A DNA stretch of 64,000 nt. Origin: Xylogone sp. PMI_703 (taxonomy: Eukaryota > Ascomycota > Leotiomycetes). A program made the translations under genes and the position numbers. The DNA lies in the NCBI GenBank assembly GCA_021399445.1, contig JAJTUQ010000002.1:6138001-6202000 (forward strand). Reading direction: 5' to 3'. Below the pieces are notes generated by a model. It had not been told where the DNA came from, did no database searches, and saw only the letters and a list, made by a program, of their open reading frames with translations. Positions 1-11,927 of this stretch are shown here, piece after piece (within the stretch, counting starts at the first letter, position 1; the number at the start of each line of letters is the position of its first letter).

Positions 1-2525
1 GGTCAGCTTACTTTCCGTCATCTTTGGGGTTCCAGGTATGTGCTGGAGTGGTGAACGGAGTCATTATGCTAATGGCTTCGCCGACGCTTCCTTCCTAATT
101 GATCTGTTGTTAGGGCATTAGTACATTAGCTGCTAAACCTCATACAAGTATCTTAGGCCGAGCAGATTTAATTTGGGAAAGTGGCATCGACGCAGCTGCT
201 TCTCTGAGCTGTGGTGCGGTGGTGAAGGATTCACCTCACTTAGTCGGTCAAATAGTGACAGGTGATAAACAGGCAGGATGATATCTATTACAGAATTTTC
301 TCTCGGACATCTCGTGTTGTAACTTGCATATTGCCTTATGCTGTATTGGGAGAAAAGCCGGTTAGAAGTAAGAGTGATCCTTCCGAAGGCCGGGAGGAGT
401 AGGAGTTTGATGTCAATCTACCTTCATGGTTTAAGAGCATGACACTCTTCAGGGCTAGGATGGCGTCAACGGCAAAGACCTCCAAAAGGGCAGGAGAACA
501 AATCTTGATAGGGGGGAGTGGTTTCTCACGATCCTACATATTCTCTGTCAGACAACGGAGGTCGCCGCCTATCTGAAGAGGAACCAGGAACTGGAGCCTT
601 ATTTCACACCATGTACCTGCTTATTCTGCACTAAGCACAGTAATTCTCCGTTCGTGTGTCATCGATAGGGTTATGGAGCTTCTCCGGGGGAGCAAGAGGC
701 TGGGATGGAAGAGATGAAGTGGCGTACACAAGCTAATGCCAGCTCTCGCAGGAAAACCGGGGTAGGACTTGTAGTAAGTATCGATGGTAACTTCGGCCGA
801 GTATGAGATAGGTTAGTCCTATCGGCTTTATTTGGCGCCTGATCGTCATGACTTGCAACTCAAAGGTCTTCCTCGCTCTCAATTGGATTAGGCATTGGAG
901 GTTCTTCATTTCGTCTTACGGTTGTTCTATATACAGTAGCGCTGGGGTGGAACTATCTCCGATATCTGTCAGCAGTAACGTTGGGGCTTGAGGGTTGCCT
1001 TTTGACTCCCGTGCACCAACTGTCAAAATGCCTATAGATTGTACAAACAGTTGTTACCGTGTTGCGCAAATGCTCTCAGTTGAACAGGCCTTTAGGCATT
1101 GGTAGTAAGCATAACAGTCCTAGTCATGGCGGTCCGGGTTGGTTGGTAGCAGGAGACGCAAAGCGGCCCTTGACCTTTCTAGTAAACTCGACCGACTGCC
1201 GACAGGATAAGCAGAGAGACCTCAGAGTCTCAATAATGGCCACTCGCATTGTAACCCCTCCTAGAAGCTTCTCCAAGCCACTGTCTCTTGGCAGCGATGC
1301 TAATGCCTGCAGTTTAGTTAGTTCAAGCTTTTCCCTTCCGTGAGAGGAGACTGCTATGGCACTTGGCGGTATTCTGTGGTCCCTTGGCACAGTGGACTCA
1401 TGAGATGTGCTACCAATAACGCCAGCGCAGCAGTTCAAGCAAACAATGCAGCCAGCTGCTCCCACTTTACACTGTATTACTCGCTCCAGTGCCATTGCTC
1501 CTGTCGTATCGGTACTCTAGAGCAGCCGTTAAGATAGGTTTGAGCTAAATCCACTTTAAGATACGGTAGAAACCCCACTGCAAGGCCGGGCCGAGCGGGG
1601 TCTGACACGGTCGATGGAGCCTGAAGGAGAATTTACTGTACTGAGAGTCCGCATCTACAGGCACAGGGACTACACTGTATCTCCGCATGCTCCGGTACCC
1701 TCTCTCACCTCTATACCTTACGGAGTACGAAGTACAACGGTGCTGTTCGGTGCTGTACAATTCCTCCGACCCCAGAGCAAAATCAGGAGCCAAGGATCGG
1801 ACGAGGCAGATCTTGTTCTGGAAGCCCCTCGTGCAGCTGAACAGGTCGCTTTTGTGGTCGCTGATCAGGAACCGCAGCCACACACCTTCCTATATCGGCT
1901 GCTTGCTCCGGCGTGCGCAACAACTGTAATCCTCCTCCTCATCAACCTTATACGCGGGCACTTCTACAACGCTAGGGGCGGTCCATCAGCTGCTGGCGGC
2001 TACTACGTTTAAGTCGGGCATTTTAATGGCGGCATTGAGCCTTGATTGGCCACTGACAGCTTTGCAGGATGTTTCACGACTTAATGAGGCAGGGCTGCAT
2101 CCAAGCCTTGTAGACACGGCATCCAACGACCAACTCTCCCAGATCCACATGTGCTTGTGCTCCAGCTTGTCCTTCGTTGAGACCACTTTCTCTGAACGGG
2201 AAGTTCACATCGTCAGATTCCCTTAGCTTCCCTGCTTCCTTAGCCGGCTTGGCCTTCAATGCCCAGGGCTCTGCAGCTTGGGATAGGAGAGTTTCCTGGA
2301 TTGTTTGCACCGAACGGCGATCTCGACATCGAGATGCTCTTTCGTGATGCTGGGTTTGTATGCTCTCCGAGCACTAATACAATGGTAAGTGAAGTTTGTA
2401 CCTGGTCCTCGAAAGTATAAGATAGAGCAAAGTTCCCCTAACTTGCTCCCTTTCTTACCCAGTTCATCTCTCCATTCTTTCTCTCCATCTCTTGAAATCT
2501 GCTCTCAATCTCTACTTCTTGCAAG
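1..2525. other. Gene-free 5' end of window and upstream region of aspartic protease
   Basis: No reading frame here resembles a protein I know. Open stretches on both strands are short, overlap each other and lack fungal splice context. The last ~120 bases are the likely promoter and leader of the protease that starts at 2526. I see no transposon ends, tRNA or long repeat. Confidence 0.5.
2416..2525 (+). promoter_or_regulatory. Core promoter and CT-rich leader of the aspartic protease gene
   Basis: A TATAAG motif at 2416-2421 is followed by an ~80-base pyrimidine-rich stretch that runs to the ATG at 2526. This TATA plus CT-rich leader arrangement is usual for strongly expressed filamentous-fungal secreted enzymes. 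The transcription start itself is not visible. Confidence 0.45.
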
Positions 2526-4007
2526 ATGCTTTCTTCTGTAGCAACCGTTCTGGCCTTCAGTGCCGCCCTCACTCAAGCTGTCCCTCTTGACCTAGAGACA
2601 CGAAAAGCTGATGTTTCTGGGGCGACCCGTTTCACTGTTCCTGCTGTCCACAATAGTAACTACGTTCGCAATGGAACTGCTGCTCTATTGAAGGCGTATG
2701 CAAAGTACGGTCTCACACCAACAAAAGAGATGCCCAAGTCTTTTATGGATGCTCTTTCTCTCTCAAAGCGTCAGGATTCTTCAGCACCAGCTAGCCCAGC
2801 GGATGGCATTGAGTACTTGGTTCCTGTCAGCGTCGGCGGACAAACCCTGAACCTTGATTTTGACAGTGGCAGCGCTGATTTGTAAGTTGTATAATTCTTC
2901 ATCCTGATACAAAAGTGATTATATACATTTGTTAACCTTCCTAGCTGGGTGTTCTCATCTCAGTTGTCCGCAAGCTCTCGTAGTGGCCACTCGTACTACA
3001 CATCTTCCAAGAGTAGCACCTTCAAATCTCTCCGTGGCTACTCATGGGATATTTCGTATCAAGACGGATCAGGAGCCAGTGGTAACGTGGGCACAGACAC
3101 TGTGGTGATTGGTTCAACAACAGTGAAGGGACAGGCCGTTGAACTTGCGACATCTGTTTCCTCCAGCTTTGTCAGTGACCAGGCTGATGGCCTAGTTGGT
3201 CTCGCATTTAGCAGCATCAACACTGGTAATAACTTCTATGCTCAGAGCTGGCATTTGCAATGTACTAACTCTGTAATAAAATAGTAACTCCTGTCCAGCA
3301 GAAGACATTCTTCGACAACAGTCAGGACAGCCTTGATTCCCCTCTCTTCGCGGCTTACCTTCCTGCTAATGCTGATGGTGCCTATGACTTTGGCTTCACT
3401 GATGACAGCAAATACGCTGGTTCCATTACTTATACACCCGTTGATAGCAGTAATGGATTCTGGGAATACGCATCTACGTCATATAAAGTTGGATCAAGCA
3501 CCTTCTCGTCTTCAGGGCGCACTGGAATTTCGGATACTGGAACTACTTTAGTTCTTATGGACGATTCGGCCGTTGAGAACTACGTAAGTTGCAACTCCCT
3601 ACAACACTGCCCTTCTTGTAAAATGATATGGTTGATCTAACATTCTGCCTCCCAGTATGACCAAGTTGATGGCTCATCCTTCAGCAACCGTGAAGGTGGC
3701 TACGTTTTCCCATGCGATTCTGACCTCCCATCTCTCTCCATTAGAATTGGTTCATCTGCCTACGCTACTATTCCCGGCTCCGTAATCAACTTCCAGGACC
3801 TCGGCAACGGCCAATGCTTCGGAGGGCTGCAATCTGTTGGTGGCGGATCTCAGAACATCTGTAAGTATACACTAAATTCTCCGGCAAATTATATGACAAT
3901 ATCGATTAATTTGTAACTCGTGCTTAGATGGTGACGTCTTCTTCAATGCCAATTATGGTGTTTTCTCTGCTGATGGACCAAAATTCGGATTTGCGCCACT
4001 TGCATAA
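2526..4007 (+). CDS. Secreted pepsin-type aspartic endopeptidase (aspergillopepsin/penicillopepsin-like, A1 family)
   Basis: Five exons (2526-2881, 2945-3225, 3285-3583, 3656-3860, 3928-4007) join in frame to about 406 residues, the normal length of fungal A1 preproproteases. An N-terminal signal peptide ([11 protein letters not shown]) is followed by a propeptide ending at a KR Kex2-type site near residue 82. The mature domain carries two catalytic aspartates: the first in [13 protein letters not shown], split by intron 1, the second in [10 protein letters not shown]. The protein ends FGFAPLA, as in penicillopepsins. The product should be a secreted acid protease for extracellular protein breakdown. 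The first motif is DSG rather than DTG, a conservative variant. Introns are 59-72 bp with GT-AG ends. It converges on the phosphoesterase gene downstream. Confidence 0.93.
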
Positions 4008-4689
4008 AGCCCCTAGTGTCTAAGTGATGACTAGGATGAGACAAAAGTTGAGACCTGCATGAGGAGAATAATGAGACATGATGTTGTCGGCCCCCATTTT
4101 TACGCTTCTATTGATGGAGATTTATGATCCCTTATTTCGATAAATGGAATTCTTTTGTGAAAATTTCCACTTTTTGTAGATAGTTTATGGTTTTTAAAAA
4201 AGAAGCATAACCCTAAAATTCGTTGCTTGAGATTAGCAAGCCATTAAGCCGTGAATACATTTCATAAGATTGACAGAATCTTAATTCACCCGTGTACGGC
4301 ACCTATGGCAAGTCCAGAAACTTAGTATTGGTTGACTATTGTCTGAATAAGGAACATAGATATGATCAGCCTAATGCAATTATGGACTTGTGGTATGTCA
4401 CGGCCTGTGCCTTGTTTGGGGTAAGTACTTGTTAGACATTCTATGACTAAAGCCTCCTATGAGGAATTAGAGAGAGAAGCAGAAATCTAGTAAACATGTA
4501 AAAAGGAAAGTATTTCATCATCAGTACGTAGAGCATGCCAAATTCCATATCTAAACGTAACCAATCTCAATTTAGACATCTGAGTATCTTAACCCCAGCA
4601 TGCCAGTCGTTAAACACCCCTACATAGTTCAAAGCTGAACCGAAAAGCCATGGGTCATACACATCATATTATCAGCGTTCGTATATCGC
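4008..4689. other. Convergent intergenic region
   Basis: AT-rich spacer between two convergent genes. It must hold both 3' UTRs. I see no coding potential or RNA gene. Confidence 0.5.
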
Positions 4690-6566
4690 TTAACAACGTA
4701 TCTCCCAGTTAACAGCAATCCATTGCGATAGTAGCTCTGTGAATGATTCATCCCTGTACTCTAAAATATCGCTTAACTTGTAACTCTGGCCCAAAAACTT
4801 CATCGCTGTAATGACGAACGGATTCAAGTAGTCAATAAAGACCAGATCGACCTTCTCGGGGTCTGGTTCACCTTCTGCAGGGAAGGAGATACGAGACTGG
4901 ATACAGTTAGGGACATTGTAGAAAGGGATGGGCGAGTGGATGGTGTCATCGCCATCTTTGCCAGCATCATCAGTAGTTGTGTAGCCTGGTATGAGATCGG
5001 GTGAGCCAAGCAGCTTCTGGGACCCGGAAGAATCGAAGCTCTCATGAAGTAGTGGGAGTAAAGTGTCTGGATGTGAGAACATCTGTTCCGGTGGGGCTAG
5101 TTGGCTCATTGATAAACCCTCGGTCTCAAGGACTTGGCCTCCACTGTTAAGGAGAGGTAATAGATCCTTCGCTGCAGAATAAGGAACGTCTTTGATATAC
5201 ATCCATTTGCTCTGGAAGGGTGAGACGATGTATGTGGTGTCTCGAGTAAATGCGCCCATGAAGATATCGAATCTGATCCCTCCTGTGTTCATGATAGCCA
5301 ATCTAGGGACATCTGCTCGCTTGGTATTGACAACCATATCCGGGAAAACTTCCGTCTCGAGCCACGTAAACGCGCTGTCATTACTGGGGTATGGGGCTCT
5401 GTTGACCCAAAAATCTTTAGGAGCACAACCATAGTTATAATCAAGTGCCAATGCTTTCCTTCCGTGATGAATCATAGCCGAGACGTTCTTGCCATGTTCT
5501 GTGGGAAAGGTAGTGGCATTTAGGCCTGTATGGTAATAATAACCAAAAAGATTATTATCAATATATCGACGTTTAAATTTCAAGCTTGCTGTGTTACTAC
5601 CATCCTTGGGCTCTTGTTTGGTCGTATTCCCCTTGATACCATCAATGGACATCCATCCGATCGTTTCCATATATCGGCCAGCTTGCAGACCATGCGCGGC
5701 AGCATCGTAATTTTTGTAATCACGAATATGGCTATGCCCACCAAAGAATTGGATAGGAGTATCCCAATTCTGACTACGAATAGCCTTGTATATTGCATCA
5801 TATTCTTTTCCGCGCAAGGAGACATGGCCAACAACCAGAAATAGGTCACAGTCCTCTCGAATTGCCTCCTGAAACCAAGGTTCTTGGATAGTTTTCTCGA
5901 CAGGCTGGACTACACTGTTCTCATTGTTCAGAGCAAAGTTGAATATAAACCCAAATGCAACTATCCGAATTCCCTGGTTCTTCGTGGTGAACTTTCTCCA
6001 GCGCTGAGCCATTGGCACCTGTTCTTTAGTGTCTGGGAGGATATAGTCCAAATTCGATGCAAGGTAATGCCCCTTGAAATTTGGTACTGTTTGTTCATAT
6101 TCTCGTGCGGTTGTGTCAACCTTGTATAATTCGTGGTTGCCTGTAGAGAGAACATCGATGTGTTGTTCGCGTATGATATCATAGGTATAGCGACCTTTAG
6201 GGGTCGACGCATCGTATAACCCATTTCCGTCTACGCGGTCGCCAGTATCAATAATTATCAGGTCGACGCCTTCCTGGTCCGCCTTTTCCTGCATTCGCTC
6301 GGCGAAGGAGATGTAGTCGCCCCAGTCGGCGCTATATTGTGCCCTAGTGTTGTGCCAGTCAGTATTGTTGGAGATCAATATTGATTGAGGAACTATTACT
6401 CTTGAAGATGACCAGCAAGCCACCCATGTGTATCAGTGGTTTGCAGGAAGTTCAAGTTGCCCCATGGCAGCGGTCTCATCGGTGCTGCAACCGGCGAGGG
6501 AGCGGTAGGCTGGGAAGCGATGGCTGGCGTAGCCAGGACACAAGCCAACACCAATAAAGTCGACAT
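4690..6566 (-). CDS. Secreted calcineurin-like phosphoesterase / 5'-nucleotidase-family protein
   Basis: Two exons (6400-6566 and 4690-6343) flank a 56-bp intron at 6344-6399; the join restores [14 protein letters not shown] and gives about 606 residues. The N-terminus ([18 protein letters not shown]) is a clear signal peptide, so the enzyme is probably secreted or vacuolar. Metallophosphatase motifs appear in order: [30 protein letters not shown] and GGHSHIRD, which bind the two metals. The C-terminal half matches the 5'-nucleotidase C domain, including NTGGIRFD. The family hydrolyses nucleotides or related phosphate esters; the substrate cannot be read from sequence. It resembles uncharacterised yeast YHR202W-type proteins. 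The start is the first ATG upstream of the signal peptide. Confidence 0.88.
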
Positions 6567-7317
6567 TTTGCTATTCTGGACGGCACTTTCTTTACATTAA
6601 ATATATTTAGAAGCTGCGCATAGCTGAAATTGAGTCGATGTAGATGGACTCTGCGGAGGTGTTAGGATACTCCTCGCGCTCTATGCAAGTATTACAGGAA
6701 GCATGTGGAGCTTACCTTGAAGTCTACTTCGCCAGCGTCAACAAGCTAGTAACAGGGGTTCGGTAGATCAGCAGCCACTTCCACGTGCTAAGCTGCACCT
6801 CGATAAGGTATTCGCCGATAACGCTAAGGTTGAGGTGCCAGCTCCATAGCACAACATTTGCTCAAATTGATTCTGTTACAAATTCCAAACGGGCAACTAC
6901 TATGATATCCAGACCTACTTTAGAAACTATGGTCACCTTCTAAGACCTCATCGACCGTTACCGTGCTTACTTATTTTGTGAGCCTAGACCACATTAATCT
7001 TATAATACCCCGTAGGATCACAAAACATCCAGAAGTGCATTAAGGCAAAGTATAAATTATTCAATCTTCGAGGCTAAATATAGTTGCCTGGTTATTATTA
7101 TGAAGGCCGAATGTCATTGTAATCGGCCGCCTGGGTGTAGGCTGAAGGATGTCTTCCAAGGCCTAAGGCAGACAAACTCGCTTTGCTCAAGGCGCGGCAT
7201 GCAGCTTTGGCTCAGGAACGTGTGGACCAAACTAGCTTGCTGAACCGCAAGCAATCATTCGCTTGGGATGAGAACAAATTCTGCAGAAATCTCGAATGAT
7301 AACGACAACATATATCA
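6567..7317. promoter_or_regulatory. Divergent promoter region, phosphoesterase / HER2
   Basis: A 750-bp spacer between two divergent genes must contain both promoters. No reading frame here is convincing. An in-frame stop at 7300-7302 bounds the HER2 start on its left. Confidence 0.45.
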
Positions 7318-9053
7318 ATGGAGAAATTCACTCCAATTAAGATCCACCATTCAAGCAAAGCAGTCCGCTCATTACTCTTGAAACAAAGGATACTGAGTGA
7401 TCTGAATGCTTTTATCTCCCAAGGAGATGAAGCTCTCATCCCAAGAAAATCAGAGCTACCTCGTATTGCAGATGGTTTGAATGCCGTATCATGAGACTTC
7501 TGTAGCGCCTCCTACTAAAAGCTTTTCTAGAATGGGAGCACCGCCTCAAAAGTTCTCGCTTTATAGCAATAAAGGATAATATGGTTACCAATGACCAACC
7601 AACGACATGCGGATCGGGAATCCTTGGTGGTTACAAAAGCCCATTCGATGCTACCGTGGTGAAAGCTTTACGTGGGAAAACGCTTATTCCCGTTGGCAAA
7701 ACCAACTTAGATGAGTTCGGAATGGGCTCACACTCAACGAATTCCCACTTTGGACCTGTTCACAACAAAAGACCATTTGAACACTACTCTGCGGGGGGGA
7801 GTTCTGGCGGGAGTGCAGTGGCTGTTGCGGCTAAACTGAGCTATACAGCTCTGGGGACTGATACTGGAGGGTCAGTAAGGCTACCAGCAGCTTATACCGG
7901 CGTTGTTGGATTCAAACCATCCTATGGTCTGATATCTCGCTGGGGAGTGATACCCTATGCAAATTCGTTGGATACTGTGGGAATACTTGCAAAATCTGCT
8001 TATGCGGCGCAGAATATATTTTATAATGCTCTACAACATGACCCAAATGATCCTACGTCTGTCACTAGAATTCACCGGGAACGTATGAGAGAACATCGCC
8101 GCGACAACAAAATCGGTAGACGATTAAGAATAGGCGTGCCACTGGAGTATAATATCGCGGAATTAGATCCAGTAGTTCGCCATGTTTGGCAAACTGTGCT
8201 CCATCTACTGCAAGATAACGGCTACAATATTGTTCCGGTTTCCCTTCCTTCAACGAAACACGCCTTGTCCGCATACTATATCATTGCGCCCGCTGAAGCC
8301 GCCTCGAACTTGTCCAAGTACGACGGTGTGAGATATGGGGCAAACCGGGATGGAAGTGATGGAGCCGGAGATGTACTGTATTCAAATACTAGGGCCCATG
8401 GCTTTGGTGATGAAGTCAAGAGACGAATCCTGCTTGGATCCTACACTCTAAGCTCTAAGGCGATCGACAACTACTTCATCAAAGCCCAGAAGGTTCGAAG
8501 GCTGGTCCAGCGCGATTTTGACCGTATTTTTGCGCTGCCTAATCCACTCCGATCCCCTCAACAGTTTGATCTTAGCGACATTGATGAGTCGATTCAACTC
8601 GAATCAAAGCTTGGTCCTCCAGAAGTAGACTTGCTCGTGTGCCCAACAGCACCCACAACAGCGCCCAAGCTTGAGGATATCGGCAGGCAAAAATCAATCG
8701 ATGCATACATGAATGACGTATTCACTGTACCTGCCAGCTTAGCAGGCTTACCGGCAATCAGCATCCCTTTCGAAGTTGCTGGGAAATATAAACAACTGAA
8801 CGCCCCAGCATCCGTTGGTATTCAAATTATTGGTCAGTATGCTGATGATTTTAGAGTACTGGGCGTTGCTAGGCACCTTGAGAGCCTTGGGTCGCCTAAG
8901 AAGACGAAAGAGTCAAACGATGGCTTTTCATTCCGCAAGCACTTCGTTGGTGAATCTACCGCGCCCGAAGTCATGTTCGATGGGGCATTAGAAAAATGGG
9001 AAAAGACATTAGATACCCCAGCTAAGGGATATACAGAACCAGTGGAAGTATAA
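7318..9053 (+). CDS. HER2: Mitochondrial glutamyl-tRNA(Gln) amidotransferase subunit A
   Basis: Two exons (7318-7474, 7531-9053; intron 56 bp) give about 559 residues. The amidase signature is complete: Lys in FIAIKDNM (about residue 67), the cis-Ser in GGSSGGSA (about 143) and the nucleophile Ser in GTDTGGSVRLPA (about 167). These form the Ser-cisSer-Lys triad that releases ammonia from glutamine. In the GatFAB complex this ammonia converts Glu-tRNA(Gln) to Gln-tRNA(Gln) in mitochondria. The ATG at 7318 is the first after an in-frame stop at 7300. Its N-terminus (MEKFTPIKIHHSSKAVRSLL) is basic and could act in mitochondrial import. The donor GTTTGA is weak but gives SELPRIADEWEHRLKSSRF in frame. 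Confidence 0.9.
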
Positions 9054-9723
9054 AAAACCCCCTCCCTCAATGATGAGGTTAGAGTTCCATGAAATTGACG
9101 ACTATCGATGGTGATCTCATGATGAAAATTAATACAACATATGGACAGCTTCAAATCTATTCTGAATAGAAAGTAGTATCTCATCCGATACTATCACACG
9201 GTAGTTTTGAGGAGCACTAGACTAATATTATTTACGAGATTCAACCATTACGCTCGATCGTCAGACGGATGCCCCATCCGTGGTAATCTTACCATCTATC
9301 ACTGGGCTAAGTTCACACCAATAATAGTCATTTGGTATTACTTGGTCGTAAAATACAGGGTTCAAGATCGGATTATCCGTCAATTTTGGGGTACAAGGGG
9401 GTTAAAAATGTATTCGCATGAAGTGTGTACATCCAAGCTCGTAACATCACCTTCAGTAACCAGAGACAGGGTAGCACTAAACTCCAGCTGTCCGAAATCA
9501 AATCACTTGATACTTGGCTAGCACAAAGCTTGATAGGCAGAGTCTCAGAACAGTCAATTCCGAGAGAGAAGTAATTAGGAGAGGTGCTTCAGTATCCTCT
9601 CAAACGCTAGGGGCCACTGGCAACATCTTAGGCATCACGTTACCAGTGGCCCCTGGCGTTTGAGGGGATAGGCTACGGTAGATCATATTACTGGATGCAT
9701 TCCTCACATTATTGTATTCATTG
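9054..9723. other. Convergent intergenic region with foldback
   Basis: Spacer between convergent HER2 and methyltransferase genes. Apart from the foldback at 9596-9667 I see no gene or RNA feature. Confidence 0.5.
9596..9667. repeat. Foldback (inverted repeat) with 25-bp arms and 22-bp loop
   Basis: Left arm 9596-9620 (starts CCTCTCAAACGC) and right arm 9643-9667 (ends GCGTTTGAGGGG) are reverse complements at 23 of 25 positions. The spacer 9621-9642 is unrelated. It lies 57 bp beyond the stop of the methyltransferase gene, in its likely 3' UTR. Confidence 0.85.
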
Positions 9724-10556
9724 TCAAGGCTGTTCACACAGTCGTAGAAGGAATGAAAACCAGACATTACAACCAATCCACTTGTACCCACGTGGTCCTA
9801 GAGCTTTTCCTTCTCCAATATCATCTGCCGTAACAGCTCTCTCTTTCACTTCGCCATATAACTCAAATCCAGATGCCCTCGCGGCTTCGATCACATCACC
9901 AACCTCGTGTGCATAGCTAAAGCCTTGAACCTTCTGCCCTGACTTCTCATCTAAGAAACCTGCCCGACTTCTCTTGCCCATTTCCGGGTGCATATTAGTA
10001 ACTAGGAGAACCCCTTTCCCATCTTTCTTCAAAAATTTCCTAGCTCTGTCAAAGAAGATATCAAGAGGTAGATGTTCTAACACCAGAGTCGAAATAACTA
10101 AATCCACCTGTTCTACCATTTCTAACTGGTTCAGGGAGGTAGCATCGTATTGGTGAAACTCAATAGACGGCCGGAAACCTGGATCTAGTTTTTCAAGTGC
10201 AATGCCGCATCGTTCTTTTGCTACCGCGAGCATGGCAGATGAGAAATCGACAGCATAGATATGAGAGAGCCGGCTAACGAAGCTATCCTCTAAAAGCTTA
10301 GCTGTATTGCGGCCGGTTCCACAGCCTAGTTCAAATATTGTCAACTGGCCGGGCTTATTGCAGAGGTCAAATGCTTGCTTTAGTAGGCCCCTAATGTATA
10401 GGTCATCAATGGCTTGGAGTATATTGCCATCGATATCATAGACCTAGGTGGATTTTAGCCAATAAAGTTTCAAGTTTCAGAAAGGCAATATACCTGTGCC
10501 CAGCGCTCATATAATTCCAAGGTTGGGACTGACTCAATTACACGTGGAGTCCCCAT
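9724..10556 (-). CDS. Class I SAM-dependent methyltransferase
   Basis: Two exons (10494-10556 encoding the first 21 residues, and 9724-10443) flank a 50-bp intron and give 260 residues. The start is MGTPRVIESVPTLELYERWAQ. The SAM-binding motif I is FELGCGTGRNT; further Rossmann-fold blocks are IYAVDFSSAML, VDLVISTLVLEHL and GKGVLLVTNMHPEMG. The overall pattern (YxxWAxVYD near the N-terminus, then motif I) matches small-molecule methyltransferases of the Methyltransf_11/25 type found widely in fungi. The substrate cannot be told, and no secondary-metabolite genes flank it. It converges on HER2. Confidence 0.85.
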
Positions 10557-11927
10557 TTTTCGAATTTTGTGTATATTGTCAATACTTTGTTTATTTGATC
10601 ATAGATTGTTGAACGATTCGAGATACAAGTGAGTGGATAAGGGAGACCTGGATCGAATATCTAGGCATCTATGCTAGAGCTGGCTATGACTCACGCCGAA
10701 CAAAATCACCTCGAATTAGCCAATACTTTGAACCATATAGTTGCTAATGGGTAGTGTACATGCCCCGCGAGAGATAATTGTATGATTCTGTTCAATATTA
10801 AACTTTCGTTGCCGCAGCTAACCGCATCTCGGTGTGCAACTGTGCCAGTTGTATGTTGAGGAAAGCGAAACGATGGTTGAATAAAAGGGCAAAACATTAG
10901 CCCATTTGGCCAAGCCTTTCAGTCTCTCTTTTAGCACACCAGTCCGCAAATGCAATCCCTAAATCTTTAAATCCATCTTTTCTCTCGTTGAAGTATATTG
11001 ATTGCATGGAACTGTCTATTGTTAAGATGTCTAGAACAAGCACCTGGACTAAGTCAACGGGTTACTACTGTATTATTTTCAACAAAAAGCTTCTATCACA
11101 CGATAGATGGATTGGTTTATCTAAATTGAGTTTATTATCTAGTATATGTAGGTGGGAAGATTTTTTATCCTGACAAATCGACCCCGCCTTGAGTCTGTGC
11201 TAATGTATGCTTTGGAGGATCTCCAACCTAATTGTATGGGTCCTCGCAGCATTGAGGTTACAGCCGGCTGTAGTGCTCAGCAATGAAACTGACCAGAATG
11301 CACGTTTGCGTCGCTCTACGTCAGCATCCGTTTGAGCGATGCTTGCTGTGCTGCGAGGCCAGCAGCTGGGGTAGCTAGATATTATCTGTATCATTGTAAT
11401 AAAGTATATAATTGGTAAATGGAGGCTAGCTGCATAAGAGGATGCAACTCTCCCATCATATATGTGGATCGGTTTGCTGGGTGCGTCCGAGCCGATTATT
11501 TTATCGAGCCAGCCATTCGAAATAGGGAATTGCTTCGAGGAATTAGTGTTACGAATAGAGAGTTTGAATACGCAATCTTTGATGGAGAATGAAGCGGATT
11601 TATGTTCAATGCATGTCCTGGATACATGTGTGAGTGTAGCTTACCATGTAACTCGATATGGCAGTGTTTGCTTTCTGCCGCGGCACGGTTCAGGACTGAC
11701 AGGTCCCTGTTGGTCCCTGCCCCTGAAAAATGCTAGTTTCGCGCCACTATGCCGAGTCTAACTGAAAATTCAGGGACGGATTTTGTAAAAGTCCAGAATA
11801 GGAAATAAAGTTGTGCACGAGCCAAGTGACCCCAAAGTTGAGCTCATCATTAGGAATCAACTCTGGACTTCCACCAGCTCACCCCTCAATACCAGAGAAC
11901 TTACAGCCGTCCTGACCAAATTTTCAA
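10557..11927. other. 1.37-kb gap without a supported gene
   Basis: Open stretches (for example around 11200-11394 and 11462-11761) have no recognisable domain and no conserved start context. The last part must contain the promoter of the ORF at 11928. Confidence 0.45.
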
